Of a stretch of 64,000 nt of DNA, positions 25,493-37,850 are shown piece by piece (positions within the stretch are counted from its first letter, which is position 1; each line of letters starts with the position of its first letter). Under the pieces are notes generated by a model. It was not told the DNA's origin, searched no databases, and was given only the letters and a program-made list of their open reading frames with translations. Position numbers and translations under genes: made by a program. Origin of the DNA: Malachius bipustulatus (taxonomy: Eukaryota; Arthropoda; Insecta; Coleoptera; Melyridae); NCBI GenBank assembly GCA_910589415.1, contig OU342639.1, positions 30,202,268-30,266,267 of the forward strand, given 5' to 3'.

Positions 25493-26169
25493 CAGTGCGC
25501 TAGAAAAGTAAGGAATAAATTCAATAAAATGGAAAGTACAGGTTTTTTGAAAAAATAAAAAACAGGTCGATTTTGTTTTTGAGTTGTTCAACTTTTGACA
25601 TAATATTTGGGTATACAGGGTGACATTTTTTTTTTAATGGCAACCCTTATTTTTTATTCAATTTTTTGATACTTCATCCGCAATTGCCAATACGATAATG
25701 TAATCATTTTGTAACGTTTAATAAGGAAATTTCTGAGAAAAGAACTTAATTTAGACATATATTTAATTTAATAGACTTAATATAATAGACAGATCTTATA
25801 AAATTACCATGGAAACAGTCACTTTAATTTTTTTTTATCGTTTATGTTCCGATTTTCAGATCAGTAAAAAGTGCACAATTAAGACTCAGCATCTGTTTTT
25901 TCAGAAATTTCCTAATTTAAGGTTACAAATTGATTACATTACCGTATTGGCAATTGAATGAAGTATCAAAAAATGGAATAAAAAATAAGTGTTGCCATTT
26001 AAAAAAAAATGCCGATGACGTCATCACTTTTTCGCGCATCACCCTGTATACCCCAATATTATGTCAAAAGTTGAACAACTCAAAAACAAAATCGACCTGT
26101 TTTTTTATTTATTCAAAAAACAGCGCTTTCCGTTTTATTGAATTTATTCCTTACTTTTCTCGCGCACTG
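25493..26169. mobile_element. Fold-back element family E
   Basis: 677 bp with TA flanks, from CAGTGCGCTAGAAAAGTAAGG to the mirrored TTACTTTTCTCGCGCACTG. The arms contain a second shell start: TATACAGGGTGAC at about 25613, mirrored by TCACCCTGTATAC at about 26040-26052. The central region is itself palindromic. Open frames in both arms are mirror images of each other and not genes. Confidence 0.88.
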
Positions 26170-26177
26170 TATACATA

Positions 26178-27028
26178 CAGGGTGTCAATTTGAAAACTTG
26201 CCACCCCCAAATTCTTCCTTGAAAAATTTTTTTCAAAGAAATCCCGAAACAGGTCAATTTTTTAATGTAATTTATGTTCTATTGACGTAAAAAAAAAATT
26301 TTGAGTTTTCCTTGACTCAGTAACGACAACATGGTCTATTTTTTTTCAATGGGACATCCTTTATATTATTGCATTTTCAGATTGTTTGATAAAAACCAAT
26401 AAAAATTGTTTTTACAGTTGCAGTTTAAACTGAGTAGCTTACGATTTATAAACAAATGAAAATCGCAGTTTTTCATTTTCAAAGCAGCTTGTTTTTAAAA
26501 CGGCTACAGATATCGGAAAACGGCTTACATGTCCCTATCTTAACTTTTCAAACGGTATCCGATTGTGTGGATGAAATTTTCATACAGGGTGACGAAAATT
26601 ATCAGACCACCTTGTATAAAAATTTCATATGTACATCATAGGATACCGCTTGAAAAGTTGAGATAGGGACATGTAAGTCGTTTTTCGATATTTAGAGCCG
26701 TGTACACTGCTTTCAAAATGGAAAATTGCGATTTTCACTTCTTTAATAAGTCATATGTATAGCCTACTCAATGTAAGCCGCAACTGTAAAAACCATTCCT
26801 ATACTGGATTTTCTCAGACAATCTGAAAATGTAATAATAGACAGGGTGTCCCATTCAAAAAAATAGACAATGACGTCATTACTGCGAGTCAAGTAACTTC
26901 CTGTATAACATATTTTTACGTCAATACAACATAAAATAAATTTGAAAATTGACCTCTGTTTCGGGATTTCTTTGAAAAAAATTTTCATGGAAGAATTACG
27001 GGTGGCAAGTTTTCAAATTGACACCCTG
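26178..27028. mobile_element. Fold-back element family D, complete copy
   Basis: 851 bp with TA flanks, from CAGGGTGTCAATTTGAAAAC to its mirror at 27009-27028. The arms carry GCCACCC.AAATTCTTCC, AATGGGACATCCT, ACGGCTTACATGTCCCTATC and GGTATCC motifs. At the exact centre lies a 30-bp unit (26585-26614) that itself starts CAGGGTGACG and ends CCACCTTG between TA dinucleotides. It shares the ACATGTCCCTAT core with family C. Confidence 0.88.
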
Positions 27029-27250
27029 TATACATTGTATCTTTATTTTGTTTTGACGTATCTCCGCAAATGCACCGTTTTTGAGATACAGAAGCCGAGT
27101 TTCGTATCTCAAACGAGATATCTTGAAAAAACTGGAAAAATTAAATAATTTTGACACTCTCACGTATGTCAAAAAAACGGTGCATTACGACCGGACACAC
27201 GTTAATATATTTTTTTGTTTATTTTTGACAAAATAATCTTTTTTTCGCAA
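27029..27250. mobile_element. Family F fragment
   Basis: CGCAAATGCACCGTTTTTGAGATAC, CGAGATATCTTGAAAAAACTGG, AAACGGTGCATTACGACCGG and ACACACGTTAATAT match the end region of the F copy at 61430-62040. Confidence 0.6.
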
Positions 27251-27275
27251 TATTGACGATACATGCTGAATACAG

Positions 27276-27420
27276 GGTGTTGCGTAAAGTAATGGTCCAT
27301 GGTGATGTGGAATATTTATAAATTAAAGATATTACGATCTGACACAACTTATTGCTTTAACCAATAATTGTTGATAATAAAAAAGATACAGGGTGGCAAA
27401 ATTTTACGGTATGAGAAATC
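27276..27420. mobile_element. Possible element end, CAGGGTGTTGCG type
   Basis: TA CAGGGTGTTGCGTAAAGTAA at about 27275, and a second TACAGGGTGGCAAAATTTT at about 27388. Two CAGGGTG starts in the same direction resemble the shell arrangement of other families, but I found no mirrored end. Confidence 0.4.
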
Positions 27421-29560
27421 ATAATTTTATATCCGTTTCGACGTATTTTATAGAGGGCGCCACACGTATAAGTCATGCTGGTATTGTAAATGAACATTTA
27501 ACTAATTTACCCTTAACGCTATCTCTTTTTTTATTTTGAAATATTAAACCAATCGTCGTCCTTAAAAGTCGATCGTTCTCGAGATAATCGCATTTTAATA
27601 GTCACCTGCATAATTTAAATATTTGAGAGAAATAAACAATTGAGACTGCATGAGAGACGATAAATACATACGTAATGCCTTTTAAAAAGTTTCCGAAACG
27701 GATGTTTGTATGGTTACATACTTACATTTATTTTATACATACATATAAGTCTACAATAGTTATATACTTATTTATTACTACTGCTGAGAAAGTTCGATAT
27801 CTAGCTCGCTTGACAGCAAAAAAAAAGGTCGCGAAAGCAACAACTTTAATGACATTGAATTGAAAATAATGTTTATTGGATAAGTTTGCGCGTATTCTAC
27901 CGTCGGGTTTCGCTAAATAAATCACTGAAACAGTTTTCTATATTATGAACTACAATAATATGAAGTTGAAACTCGCAACGCAATTGGGGCATATTTTACA
28001 TGATTTATTTTACATTTATACAAGAAAGTGTCGAACTAAGCAACAAACAAGTGCATGAACCATAATATAATCTTGTTTGAAAACCATGTCCCTATACCTA
28101 TTATACAGGTACATAAAAAGGGTCATTTTTTTATTTTTTTTTAAACAACAATGCTATAAAAAATTATTACTGTACATTTTTTTAAGTTCTATTTTTTTTT
28201 TTTTTTATTGACAATTAATAATCGGATAATGAGACCTAAAAAACAAAATTTAACCTGCTTTGTATACAAAGTTTCCATCTTGTCCAGATTAAAATCTTGA
28301 AGGGTACAATTCAGTTTTAATATATTTGTTGAAATTAATTATTTTTTTATCTATTCACAAAAAAAAACTCAGGTTGAGTAGGTCCTATCTTACCTACTCC
28401 TATAGGTACTATTATAATTATAATGTGTGGAAAGATTATTGCATTAGATCGAATAAGCTATGATGAACTTGAAAGATATGCGGTAATTTATAATTTAAAT
28501 TTTACTGAAAGAAAATAAAGCTCCAATTATACTAATTAGGTAAGTATAGTTTTTTCATCGTAAGTATTTTATATGTGAACGCCTCTGGTTCCGTTTCAAT
28601 AATGTAAATTTTAATCCTTGAAAACTGCTATAGGTACCTACGTCTATAGGTAGGTAGGTACATAATATTCAAATTGATGAGCTTAGTTAGATTGAAAAAA
28701 TCATCCTATTTATGAACACTTATTTTTATCTCACTTTTTACATAATTAAATTATTATTTGAAATTTTTGATTGTTTCCTATAATAATATAATGGCAACCA
28801 TTAAACGAAATCTGAAAATTGGAAAAAAATAAAAATTGTCAATTTGCTAAAAAAAATCTCATGAAAATTTATCGGCTTACAATTTTTCCTCGATATCTTT
28901 AAAACGGAGAGTGGATAGAATGAAACCAATAAAGTGATCCATAGGAAAGAGCCCAAGGATTAAATAAATAAAAAATGATCTAGAATCCATTAAGTTGATA
29001 AAGTAACGTATAGAACGTCGTAGGTAAAAGGTAGCCAATATTTCAGGAAACTAATTATATCTATATATACCATATACCTATATAGGATATGTATTGGAAT
29101 AACTATATATCTATCTAATATCTATTCTACGATCATCTACATATCTAATTAAGTAGGTATATAAAGGCAAACTCTCACAGATAAAACTTTTTATTTTCTT
29201 TCAATTATTTATTTCATTTTATTTTATCGCTATATCATTTGTTGGGCTAATTTTATTCGTTATGGCGATAATGTTATAAACCTTAATTGGCTAAAATTTA
29301 GACACACCTGCTCATTTAGATTAATTATTATTCCTTGTCATCGAAGAGGTTTTGCAAATTGATGCTTCAGATCAGACTATGTTTTCTTAAAAAATCTATA
29401 TACTTACGCATGAAGACGCACAATTTTATGCTTATTAAGAATCTGAATCAAAAGTTAGCATTATTTCTGAAAAAAAAAACACTAAAAAATCGGGATTATT
29501 TATTTTAAGTGAAATTTTCTTTTTCCTTATTTTAGCGGGATCTTTTAATTATTGAAAATA
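27421..29560. other. AT-rich non-coding stretch
   Basis: A weak family B-like remnant lies at about 28740-28930. TAGGTAGGTA tracts lie near 28400, 28640 and 29150. No gene recognised. Confidence 0.5.
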
Positions 29561-29960
29561 AATTTTTGTAGTGACACTCGGGTTTACGAAAGTCATCATC
29601 AACTCACATTTAAAAAAAATCCGACTATAGATTCTTATTGAGTTTGGAATGTCAACTTTTGAGGTTTTTATAGCCGCCATTATGATTTTTTTCATGTCAT
29701 TCAGTATGTAAAAACTCAAGGAAACTAAAATTCTATCACATTAAAAAAATTATTTTATATTTTTTTCTACTAATGACGTCATTTTGTACGTTTTCACACG
29801 ACAAGTTGCTTGCCTTATGATTTAATTTATCTGACATTCGATAATTTTTTTAGCATGAGAAATTTTGGATTCTATGATTTTTTTATACCGAATTATGTCA
29901 GTCAGAAGTTGACTATAAAAACTGTAAGCTTATAAAAAAAGATTTGAAATATAACTAGAT
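29560..29960. mobile_element. Decayed family B-like element, uninterrupted
   Basis: Contains GCCGCCATTATGATTTTTTTC, ATGTCATTCAGTATG and AAAACTCAAGGAAAC, then a mirrored AATTATGTCAGTCAGAAGTTGACTATAAAAAC block. It provides the intact arrangement of the site interrupted by family F at 16069. Confidence 0.6.
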
Positions 29961-29990
29961 TTTAGCAACAGCGGCAGGATTAATGAATGG

Positions 29991-30290
29991 CTGTGGCATC
30001 AGCATGATGGAGCCCCGCCTGCGGCCTGACTATGGTATTAATGGCCACCTCTATCTGGGCCATGCAGGTTTTTTCAGACCAAGTATTGTACGGTACGATC
30101 GAGTGGCCGGCCACGTCACCGGGTCTTTACCCCTTTGATTTTTTCTGGTCGGACTATTTGATTGAATCAGTTTATGATAGCGAATAACGAGCTTAATGAT
30201 TTAATAAGAGACGTTTATATTAATACGCTCAATGACCGCTGAAACGACTTCAATTATGGAAGCATTTCCGAGAATTGTTTTTTTTTTTTA
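29991..30290 (+). pseudogene. Mariner-like transposase relic
   Basis: The plus-strand translation has QHDGAPPA at 30000-30023 (the DGAP box with a catalytic Asp) and, one frameshift later, IEWPATSPGLYPFDFFW at about 30098-30148, followed by SVYDSE. These are the DGAPAH and WPxRSPDLxPxDFFLWG landmarks of DDE transposases of mariner/Tc1-like insect elements, in the right order and roughly the right spacing. Stops and a frameshift make it non-functional. No N-terminal part was found; family B-like sequence abuts it upstream. Confidence 0.75.
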
Positions 30291-31978
30291 CATTTCCCTT
30301 ATTTAAATGAAGTCGAAGAAAACTGTACGCCATAACTTATTTGCTCTACGAGTTGTTCTTGAGAAAGTTCGATTTGAAAACACAATTTACACTTGCAGCG
30401 TAGCCTTAATAAGCGTACAGCGCTTGTTACTATTAAGAGCTTAACCACGCCTTATTTATTATTTATTAATAAATAACAACTTCCCCAGAAGTATATTATG
30501 TATATAGAGTGTACTCGTATCCTTAATGCGTCTTTGATCTTTCGAAGAAAGTTATCTTTCTCCATGTCCACTTGAAATGAACTCAACATTCGTTTTTTGA
30601 CATTACTAATATTATTTTTTTACAATACACTCATCCTACAGAACTTATCCTTTCTCGAGCGCAAGGAAGACTCTCCCCTACCCGCATCGATATCTTTTCA
30701 AAGATTTTAATTGTAGATTTTATGATTTTAAAATAACTCGCTTTTCCTTGTAGCCTTGCAGAAAAAAAATTATTTACAATAATTTGAATAATAATTGTAA
30801 CACTCGTTGATATAGCACTCTAATAAGAGTATAGATAATAGGCAGAGACCGTTTTGGTGTAGGCAAGATTTTCAGAACGCATATTTTATGATGAGGGGAA
30901 AACATAATAGAAAGGGACGAAATGAACGATCTTTCATCAATCAACGTCTCGCATTAGTAACGCTTAACGTTAAATATACAAACCATCAAACAAAATTTCT
31001 GGTCATATTTTCATCTAAAGGTATAATTAATCGCTGGATATATATCTTAAATATAAATGTAACTTCGGTAGGTTAGGTAGAGGTACCTAATACTATGTAC
31101 CTCTAGGCATGTGTGTCTAGTCTACCGAAGTAAGTACCTATCCATATCTATTTATATGACATGTCGTCTTCTATATTATATTATATTATAAATTAAGCAC
31201 CTATCAGAGATATCATATACCTACCTAGTCTTGTCTAGGGTTAAATTAGATAATACCAATATTAATATCTAGTAATTATTCATTTTCCCTGCTATTTTAT
31301 AGACTACCGGCATGCAAGGCCATAAGTTATTTTTTTTTAGATTTTGGGGAGGGTTTTTTTGGGGGTAAATTATTGCGATCTGACAGTTGACTATAATCTT
31401 GGATTTACATCATGCTTGCAACAAACAATTGTTGAGATAATGACGGGCATGACGGCATTGATAACAAAAATGTAAATTTTGCCACTTTCAGAGATAGGAT
31501 GCCATGACTCAGTTTTAAAGGTTTGGACAGGTAGATCGCAAAGAAACCATAACATAAATAATCGCGATTATACCGATTATTAACCACTAAAATAGAAATT
31601 TTCTCGGAATTAGGCGCGAAATTACCACTTGAATGACATTGATAAAGTACGTCGAATGAAATAATTTGACACTATTTTTTATTGCAATAAATCCGACTGT
31701 TTCGTGTTCAGGCGTGCCAACTCGAGTCATATCATCACGCGGTAAGCTGCAGTCGTACGTGATTGTGTAAATAAAGTTGGTTTGGTAGGTGCAAAGATGA
31801 TGTCATCCATGACTTCCACCACGGCGGTCATCTTACATCTTGCACGATAAAAATCATACCCGAAACGATAAAAACAAAGCTTAAAGAGCATGGCAGTGAA
31901 AACTAAACTCAGATCTAGTCATACTTATTTTTGCAAATCATTTTAAAATATTTTTAATACATTTTTCTATAAATGAAA
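30291..31978. other. AT-rich non-coding stretch
   Basis: TAGGTACCTA-type microsatellite at 31070-31250. Somewhat higher GC with no recognised gene at 31680-31860. Confidence 0.5.
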
Positions 31979-33062
31979 TTAAGTAGACGGAGAATTCATA
32001 TTCGTTGTGGAACCCAAATCCAGTGGGCCGGCCACGCTTTCGCCCACTTTCGAAAAAATCATATTTACTGAAATATTGTTGAAAAAATCCGACATTTTAT
32101 AATAATGACCAACCCGTTTTCAGTTATGGACTTGAGGAACTGAAAAAATCCGCTCAAAAAATTCTAAAAATTCATAATAACCGCCAGCCATATGCTTTAT
32201 AGGTACTTATTAAACTGGAAAAATTATTTTTGCTGTAATTTTGCTCAAAAAATCATAATAATGGCCAGCCGAGTTTTTGGACACGGACTGAATAAAGTGA
32301 AAAAATCATTTTCGCTGAAATTTGACTCAAAAAAGTAAAAAAAAAACTCATCAATGATCCGTGAATGATCAATGATCAATGAAGTCCGTGGCAATGACTA
32401 GCCACGGACTTTATAATCTAGAAAATCATTTAAGCTGAAATTTTGTTGAAAAAGTACGACATTTTATAATAAGAGCCAACTTCGCTTTCGGGCACGACTT
32501 AATAAACTGAAAAATGTAATTTTTGATGTAATTTTGCTCAAAAAGTCAAAAAAATTAATAAAAATGGCCAGTCACGCTTTCGGCCACCGACTTACGAAAC
32601 TGAAAAAAATTCTGGTAGAAATCTGGCCGAAAAAAAAACGAAATTTTAACATAATGGCCAACCTACTCGCTTTCGGCCACGACTTAATAAACTGAAAAAT
32701 GTAATTTTTGCTGTAATTTGCTCAATAAAGTCAAACAGTTCAAAATAATGGCCAGTCACGCTTTCGGCCACCGACTTACGAAACTGAAAATAATTCTGGC
32801 AGAAATCTGCATGGCCGAAATAAACGAAATTTTAACATAATGGTCAACTTCGCTTTCGGCCATGACTTAATAAACTGAAAAAAGTCATTTTTGCTGTAAT
32901 TTTGTTTTAAAAAGTCCAATATTTATTATCAACAAAAAAAAAAAACAAATATTTTCCATTCAAGCCGTCAATAACGAAAAAAAAATTTGCTGGACATTAA
33001 ACAAAGTTCCTCTTCCTGGCCGAAAGCTTGGCTGGCCGAAGCGTGGCTAACTTGACTTGAGT
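31979..33062. repeat. CTTTCGGCCAC tandem array, copy 1, with conserved 3' tail
   Basis: Degenerate units of about 90-107 bases each carry GCTTTCGGCCACGACTTA, AAACTGAAAAA, TTTTGCTG and TCATAATAATGGCCA. From about 32470 two unit types alternate (GCCAACTTCGC... and GCCAGTCACGC...CCGACTTACG), giving a higher-order dimer of about 185 bases seen twice. The tail at about 32935-33060 (ATTCAAGCCGTCAATAACG, TTGCTGGACATTAA, CTGGCCGAAAGC, GCGTGGCTAACTTGACTTG) also ends the second array at 48410. Confidence 0.85.
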
Positions 33063-34224
33063 CGTTAGGAGACCTGTGAATCAGCAGGCTGCTGGCGGTA
33101 ATAAGGCACGATCGGTCGATGTTAATATGTGGTGATAAGAAAATGATATTTCGACGGGCAGTCATTATTTGACATTTTGACATGTTAAAAATTAGTGTAA
33201 AATGCTAAATTAAAAAAAACTAGTTTTGTGGAAAAATTTAATCGCCCTGGAAAGGAGTCTTTTCAAGAAAATCAAGAAAAAAATAGTTAATCCACATACC
33301 TAAATATTTTTCACGATATTTTCAAATTAAGCGTTTTCTTTAGTAAAATTCAGTGATGAAATAAATAAGATATACATACCTACTAAGGGAAATTTCCAGG
33401 TACCTATAAGATGTTTTTTCTAGAAATTTGTAATTTCTATGGATAAAGCATGCATAATTCATAAGTCAGGCACATGAAATATAAAGCCTCTCCAAGAGCC
33501 TCTCATTTGACATTTTACTACTCATGGTATTAGCACATTCCAAAAATATTTCAACAAAAAGCCATTACCTGCTTTTCGGTATTCACTCATTTCTTAGAAA
33601 TTGTGCTGATGTTAAGTTAAGGTGAAGGTGAATATCCAAGTCAAGTTTGTGTAGGTTACAAATAATACATTATATTGACGCTGCTGAAAGCACTGATTTA
33701 TACATTCTATTTTGTCATGTAAATAGATAGACTACTTCCACAGAGTGATTTTCATTTTTTTGAATTCTTGAATTTTTGCAAATTATGATATTTTCTTGCA
33801 GAACTAACGGCGAACTTTGAATTTTCGAAAGTGTACAAAAATTTAGAAAGTCACGTAGTTTGTGTACCTACAACGTTCTTGCAGCTGATTTGAATCTTAA
33901 GAATTCCAAAACGAGTTTATGGGACACATTTTCAAAGGCGAGAGAACAGGAGCTGTATTTTAACATTGAGCATAGGAGTAAAATAAAACCCGATAAACCG
34001 ATAAACCCGTTGCTCTTACACGTGGCAATTGGCATTTTCAAGATGTCATCATGATACTTTTTTTTGGTGCGAATAAATGATAAGCAAAAATGCGTGTATG
34101 AGTGTTCACTCGATGAAAATTCGTGAAAATTGAATTTTTTATATTTTACGGGTAGATAATGTTTATTTTGCTTGACTTGTAAAAACATGGACTCTTTTAT
34201 GTATTGCCCAACAAAAGATTGATT
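33063..34224. other. AT-rich non-coding stretch
   Basis: Overlapping open frames on both strands at 33860-34188 have no recognisable domain. A (GATT)n run lies at about 34219-34232. No gene supported. Confidence 0.45.
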
Positions 34225-34385
34225 GATTGATTGGAAAAATGTGCAATTGTTTCCACATACACTAAATTATTTCCACTATTTCCTCATTATTTTCACTATT
34301 TCCTCAATATTTCCACTATTTTCAATATTTCTACTTATTTACAGTTATTTCCATCACAGTGTACAATTATTTCCACTGTGAACAC
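34225..34385. repeat. ATTTCCACTATTTCC minisatellite
   Basis: Degenerate tandem units of 12-16 bases (TATTTCCACTATTTCCTC and variants) repeat about eight times. Confidence 0.8.
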
Positions 34386-36686
34386 CCATCACACAAATTA
34401 GTAGAAAGTGTGCTGCTTTTTTACACATTGTGGAAAAACTTATATTTTACGCATAAAACTGTAAAAACGAGAAATATACCTATGTAAAAAACGTGGAAAT
34501 AAGTTAGGTTTTCAACTGGCTCATAAGAGCTTCTCCCAGTAGCCGTCATCACAGAGCGGAGAGTTCTTATAACCTAAAATTATCAGAATTTGATAAAGCT
34601 AAAAAGATCACTCATTTCGATTTGTACTTCTTATAATTGCTTGCTAATTTCATTTTCGTTAAAATATGCTGGCATCAAATTGAAATTTTAATTTTGATAC
34701 ATAATTATTTTTAATTTGAATAAAAGAACAATAAATTTCGTTTCCAATAAATAGAACTTTTAGGAAACACCAAGAGAAACACCATTACGAAACGCCGAAA
34801 ATATTCAAAATCGCGCATGCAAGATCATTATCTGATGCTCACTATAGCTTTTATAGCTCGTAGGTAGGATTTTCGCAGAAGAACCGTTCACATTAGGGGG
34901 TATGTGTAATAATAAAATTTTTAAAGTGGTATAGTTAACAATTGAATAACATTTTTGTAATTGCATCAATAAAGTCATCAATAAAGTGCATCATCAAAGC
35001 GTAAAAGATAGGGAGAGAAAATGGAAAAAGGGAATACCTACGCCACTGGAAGATTGAAAGGAAACATCATTTTGAGGTGAAATTAATTTTTTCAACTTAT
35101 ATTTACGAGATGAAGTACCCCTTTAAATTTGGACTATATCTCTGTAACACCGTGTATACATAGATGCATGCATTCATGGATGCATTATAAATCGTTAGTG
35201 TAAATAATGTATAGTATATTAAGTACTTACAATAAATAATAGTGTGATGGGAACGACATTCGTGTTTTTCTTCTCTCTAGACGCTCGTCTCTGGTTAATA
35301 ATAATTATAATGACAAATTATTGTTTCGTACATACCTAAAGCTTAAAGCTTCTTCTACTCTGATGGCGGACTTAAAATATTGTAATTTATTCAGTAGACA
35401 TGTGGTAAATTCCTCCATAATAAATGATTTGGATCGGTTTTTTAGCATACCTAATATCAGGTCCGATTATTTTCTTATAACATCACCATTATTTTGTTAT
35501 GTTATGTTTTCTTGTATTATACATAGGTAGGTACACCAACCAATCAACCAATACCACCGATAATTATTATTCTTCTTCTAATCTACCTATAATAACCGAT
35601 ATTGAATAAATTTCAATTAATTAATACATCTAATTAGGTAGGTATACATTTATTTATTTATAAGTTGTTATCTGCAACATTAGTAATTAATAATAATTAA
35701 TAATACAATTTCTAATTATAGTCTATAAAACACTTCGCAGAGTACTTATAAGTATACATAATATACTATATACTATGGAGAAAAATTTTTTTATTTGATT
35801 TTATTTATTTATTATTATCTCGTTTCGTATGCATACCTATATCATTTTCCAATAAATTTCCGAAAATGATAATTTAAGTACATAAAAACAAATCGCCAAT
35901 TTCCTATTATTGCGTCACCTTTCCTTTAGGTTTAAATGTCAAATTCGCTCATATTACATTTTCAAATTGTCTGGGCAAATTTAATAAAAACAATCTTAAT
36001 AACAGTTGAAGTTTAATAACGAGTGATTTATGATTTGCTATATATTTGGGTGCGAATATAATTTATTATTGCCAAAAAAAGACATAAATTATAATTTAAC
36101 CGTAATTTTGTTTTGTGAAAATATCAACTGTCTGCCAAATCAAATCGGAGACCGGTTCAACATGTTTTTCAAAACTTGATTTCTTATTTCTTATTCTATA
36201 CCTATATACCCCCCTTACTTCTAACTGATATCATAAATATAAAGTCTATATTTTATAGATACCTGATGCATGCCTATTATTATACCCTATAATTCTAGAC
36301 CTAGACCTAGACGGTTTAGTGATATAGTTGTCACAGAGGTGACTCGCAAGTTGCGATATATTTTCGTTAAAATAAATTTACAGAAGAGATAGTTACAATA
36401 TAAAGAAACATTATTTAAGTGTCGAACCAAATATAAATTATTATTAGCTAAATCGAAATATTGATTAAATTATTTGACTCACAAAAATCAAACGTATTTA
36501 CGAAATTAATCAAATTTACACGATTTCTTAAATTAAGTAATGTTAGACTTGTATTTTTTTAAAATTCTGTTCGATGAGAAAACAATAATACTTATAATAG
36601 GTCGAGAAATTTTATTTTTCCCAAAAAGTTAAGAAAATCTATTTTAGAACCGTCTCTTTCAGTTCCCATAAAAATTTTGTCATATA
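34386..36686. other. AT-rich non-coding stretch
   Basis: Contains an inverted fragment of family P at 34955-35160 (AACATCATTTTGAGGTGAAA and GCGTAAAAGATAGGGAGAG motifs) ending at an ACACCGTGTATAC element-like end. Otherwise nothing named. Confidence 0.5.
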
Positions 36687-37558
36687 CAGGGTGTCCCAGC
36701 TTATTCGAAGCGGTCTCTGTAGGCCAAACGATGGACTTTTTCAAAAAACTTTTGAAAATTCAAGTACAGAATCACAATGGCCATAATTTAAAATTATTTT
36801 GGAGTATACAGTGTCCCATAATATGACAGTGGCATATCAAAGATATGTTTTTTTTTAATGGAATGCTCCTATGTTATTGCATTTTTAGGTTGTCTGAGAA
36901 GAGGAAATAAGATTGGCTTTTACAGTTGGTGTTTAAATTCAGAAGTTTTTGAGTTATAAACAAGTGAAAATCGTAATTTTTCAAGTTCAAGGCCCTGTAC
37001 AACGAAAGAAGATAAGAGAAAAACGGCTTACATGTCCCTATTTTAACTTTTTATGTACTATCCTATGGTATTGAAACATTTGTACTTTATTTGATTTTTT
37101 ATTTGGCGACGCGTGGAGAAATCTCAGAATGTGTAAAAAAATTTATCACCCTGTATAAACATTTCATCTACATCATAGGATAGTACATGAAAAGTTAAAA
37201 TAGGGACATGTAAGCCGTTCTTCTCTATCTTCAGCCGTTTTCGTTGTACAGGGCCTTGAACTTGAAAAATGACGATTTTCACTTGTTTATAACTCAAAAA
37301 CTTCTAAATTTAAACACCAACTGTAGGAGCCAATCTTATTTACTCTTCTCAGACAATCTAAAAATGCAATAACATAGGAGCATTCCATTTAAAAAAACAT
37401 AACTTTGATATGCCACTGTCATATGGGACACTCTGTATACTCCAAAATAATTTTAAATTATGGCCATTGTGATTCTGTACTTGAATTTGCAAAAATTTTT
37501 TGGAAAAAATCCTTCGTTTGGCCTACAGAGACCGCTTCGAATAAGCTGGGACACCCTG
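36687..37558. mobile_element. Fold-back element family C, copy 1
   Basis: 872 bp with TA flanks, from CAGGGTGTCCCAGCTTATTC to its mirror. Arms include GAAGCGGTCTCTGTAGGCC, GTTGGTGTTTAAATTCAG, CAAGGCCCTGTACAACG and ACATGTCCCTATTTTAAC. The asymmetric loop reads GGCGACGCGTGGAGAAATC on the plus strand and is bounded on one side by TATCACCCTGTATA. No coding capacity. Confidence 0.9.
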
Positions 37559-37570
37559 TATATATATATA

Positions 37571-37850
37571 CAGGGTGTTTCATTAATCAGTGCAGAAAAT
37601 TCAACTGGAGATTCCTTGCTGAATTTTAAGGGGGGTTTGTCATAAAAAAATTCTTAAAGCCTCCCCTAAGAAGTTACAGTCCCTTAAAGTAGGGTAAAAA
37701 TTCACATTTATCGATTTTGGAAAAGTATTGCGTTTCCGTGCAATTTTTAAGAGACATTTTTTTTCAATTGAACTGGTCCTCGAAAGTGTGAATTTAAAAA
37801 TAAAAAAAATATTAAAAAATGAAATTTACGCCCCCTGTTATACTTCATCT
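37571..37850. mobile_element. Element end of CAGGGTGTTTC type, next to C copy 1
   Basis: Starts CAGGGTGTTTCATTAATCAG only 12 bases after C copy 1, separated by a short TA run. A CCCCCTGTTATA at about 37832-37843 may be the far end. The arms are not clearly mirrored. Confidence 0.45.

Noticed and set aside
31979..33062. CRISPR-like array suspected from regular repeats
   Set aside because: Units of 90-107 bases are repeated throughout with no unique spacers, in animal DNA. It is a degenerate tandem repeat.
33860..34188. Open frames on both strands over the same bases
   Set aside because: Neither shows a recognisable motif and they cannot both be real. Left as non-coding.
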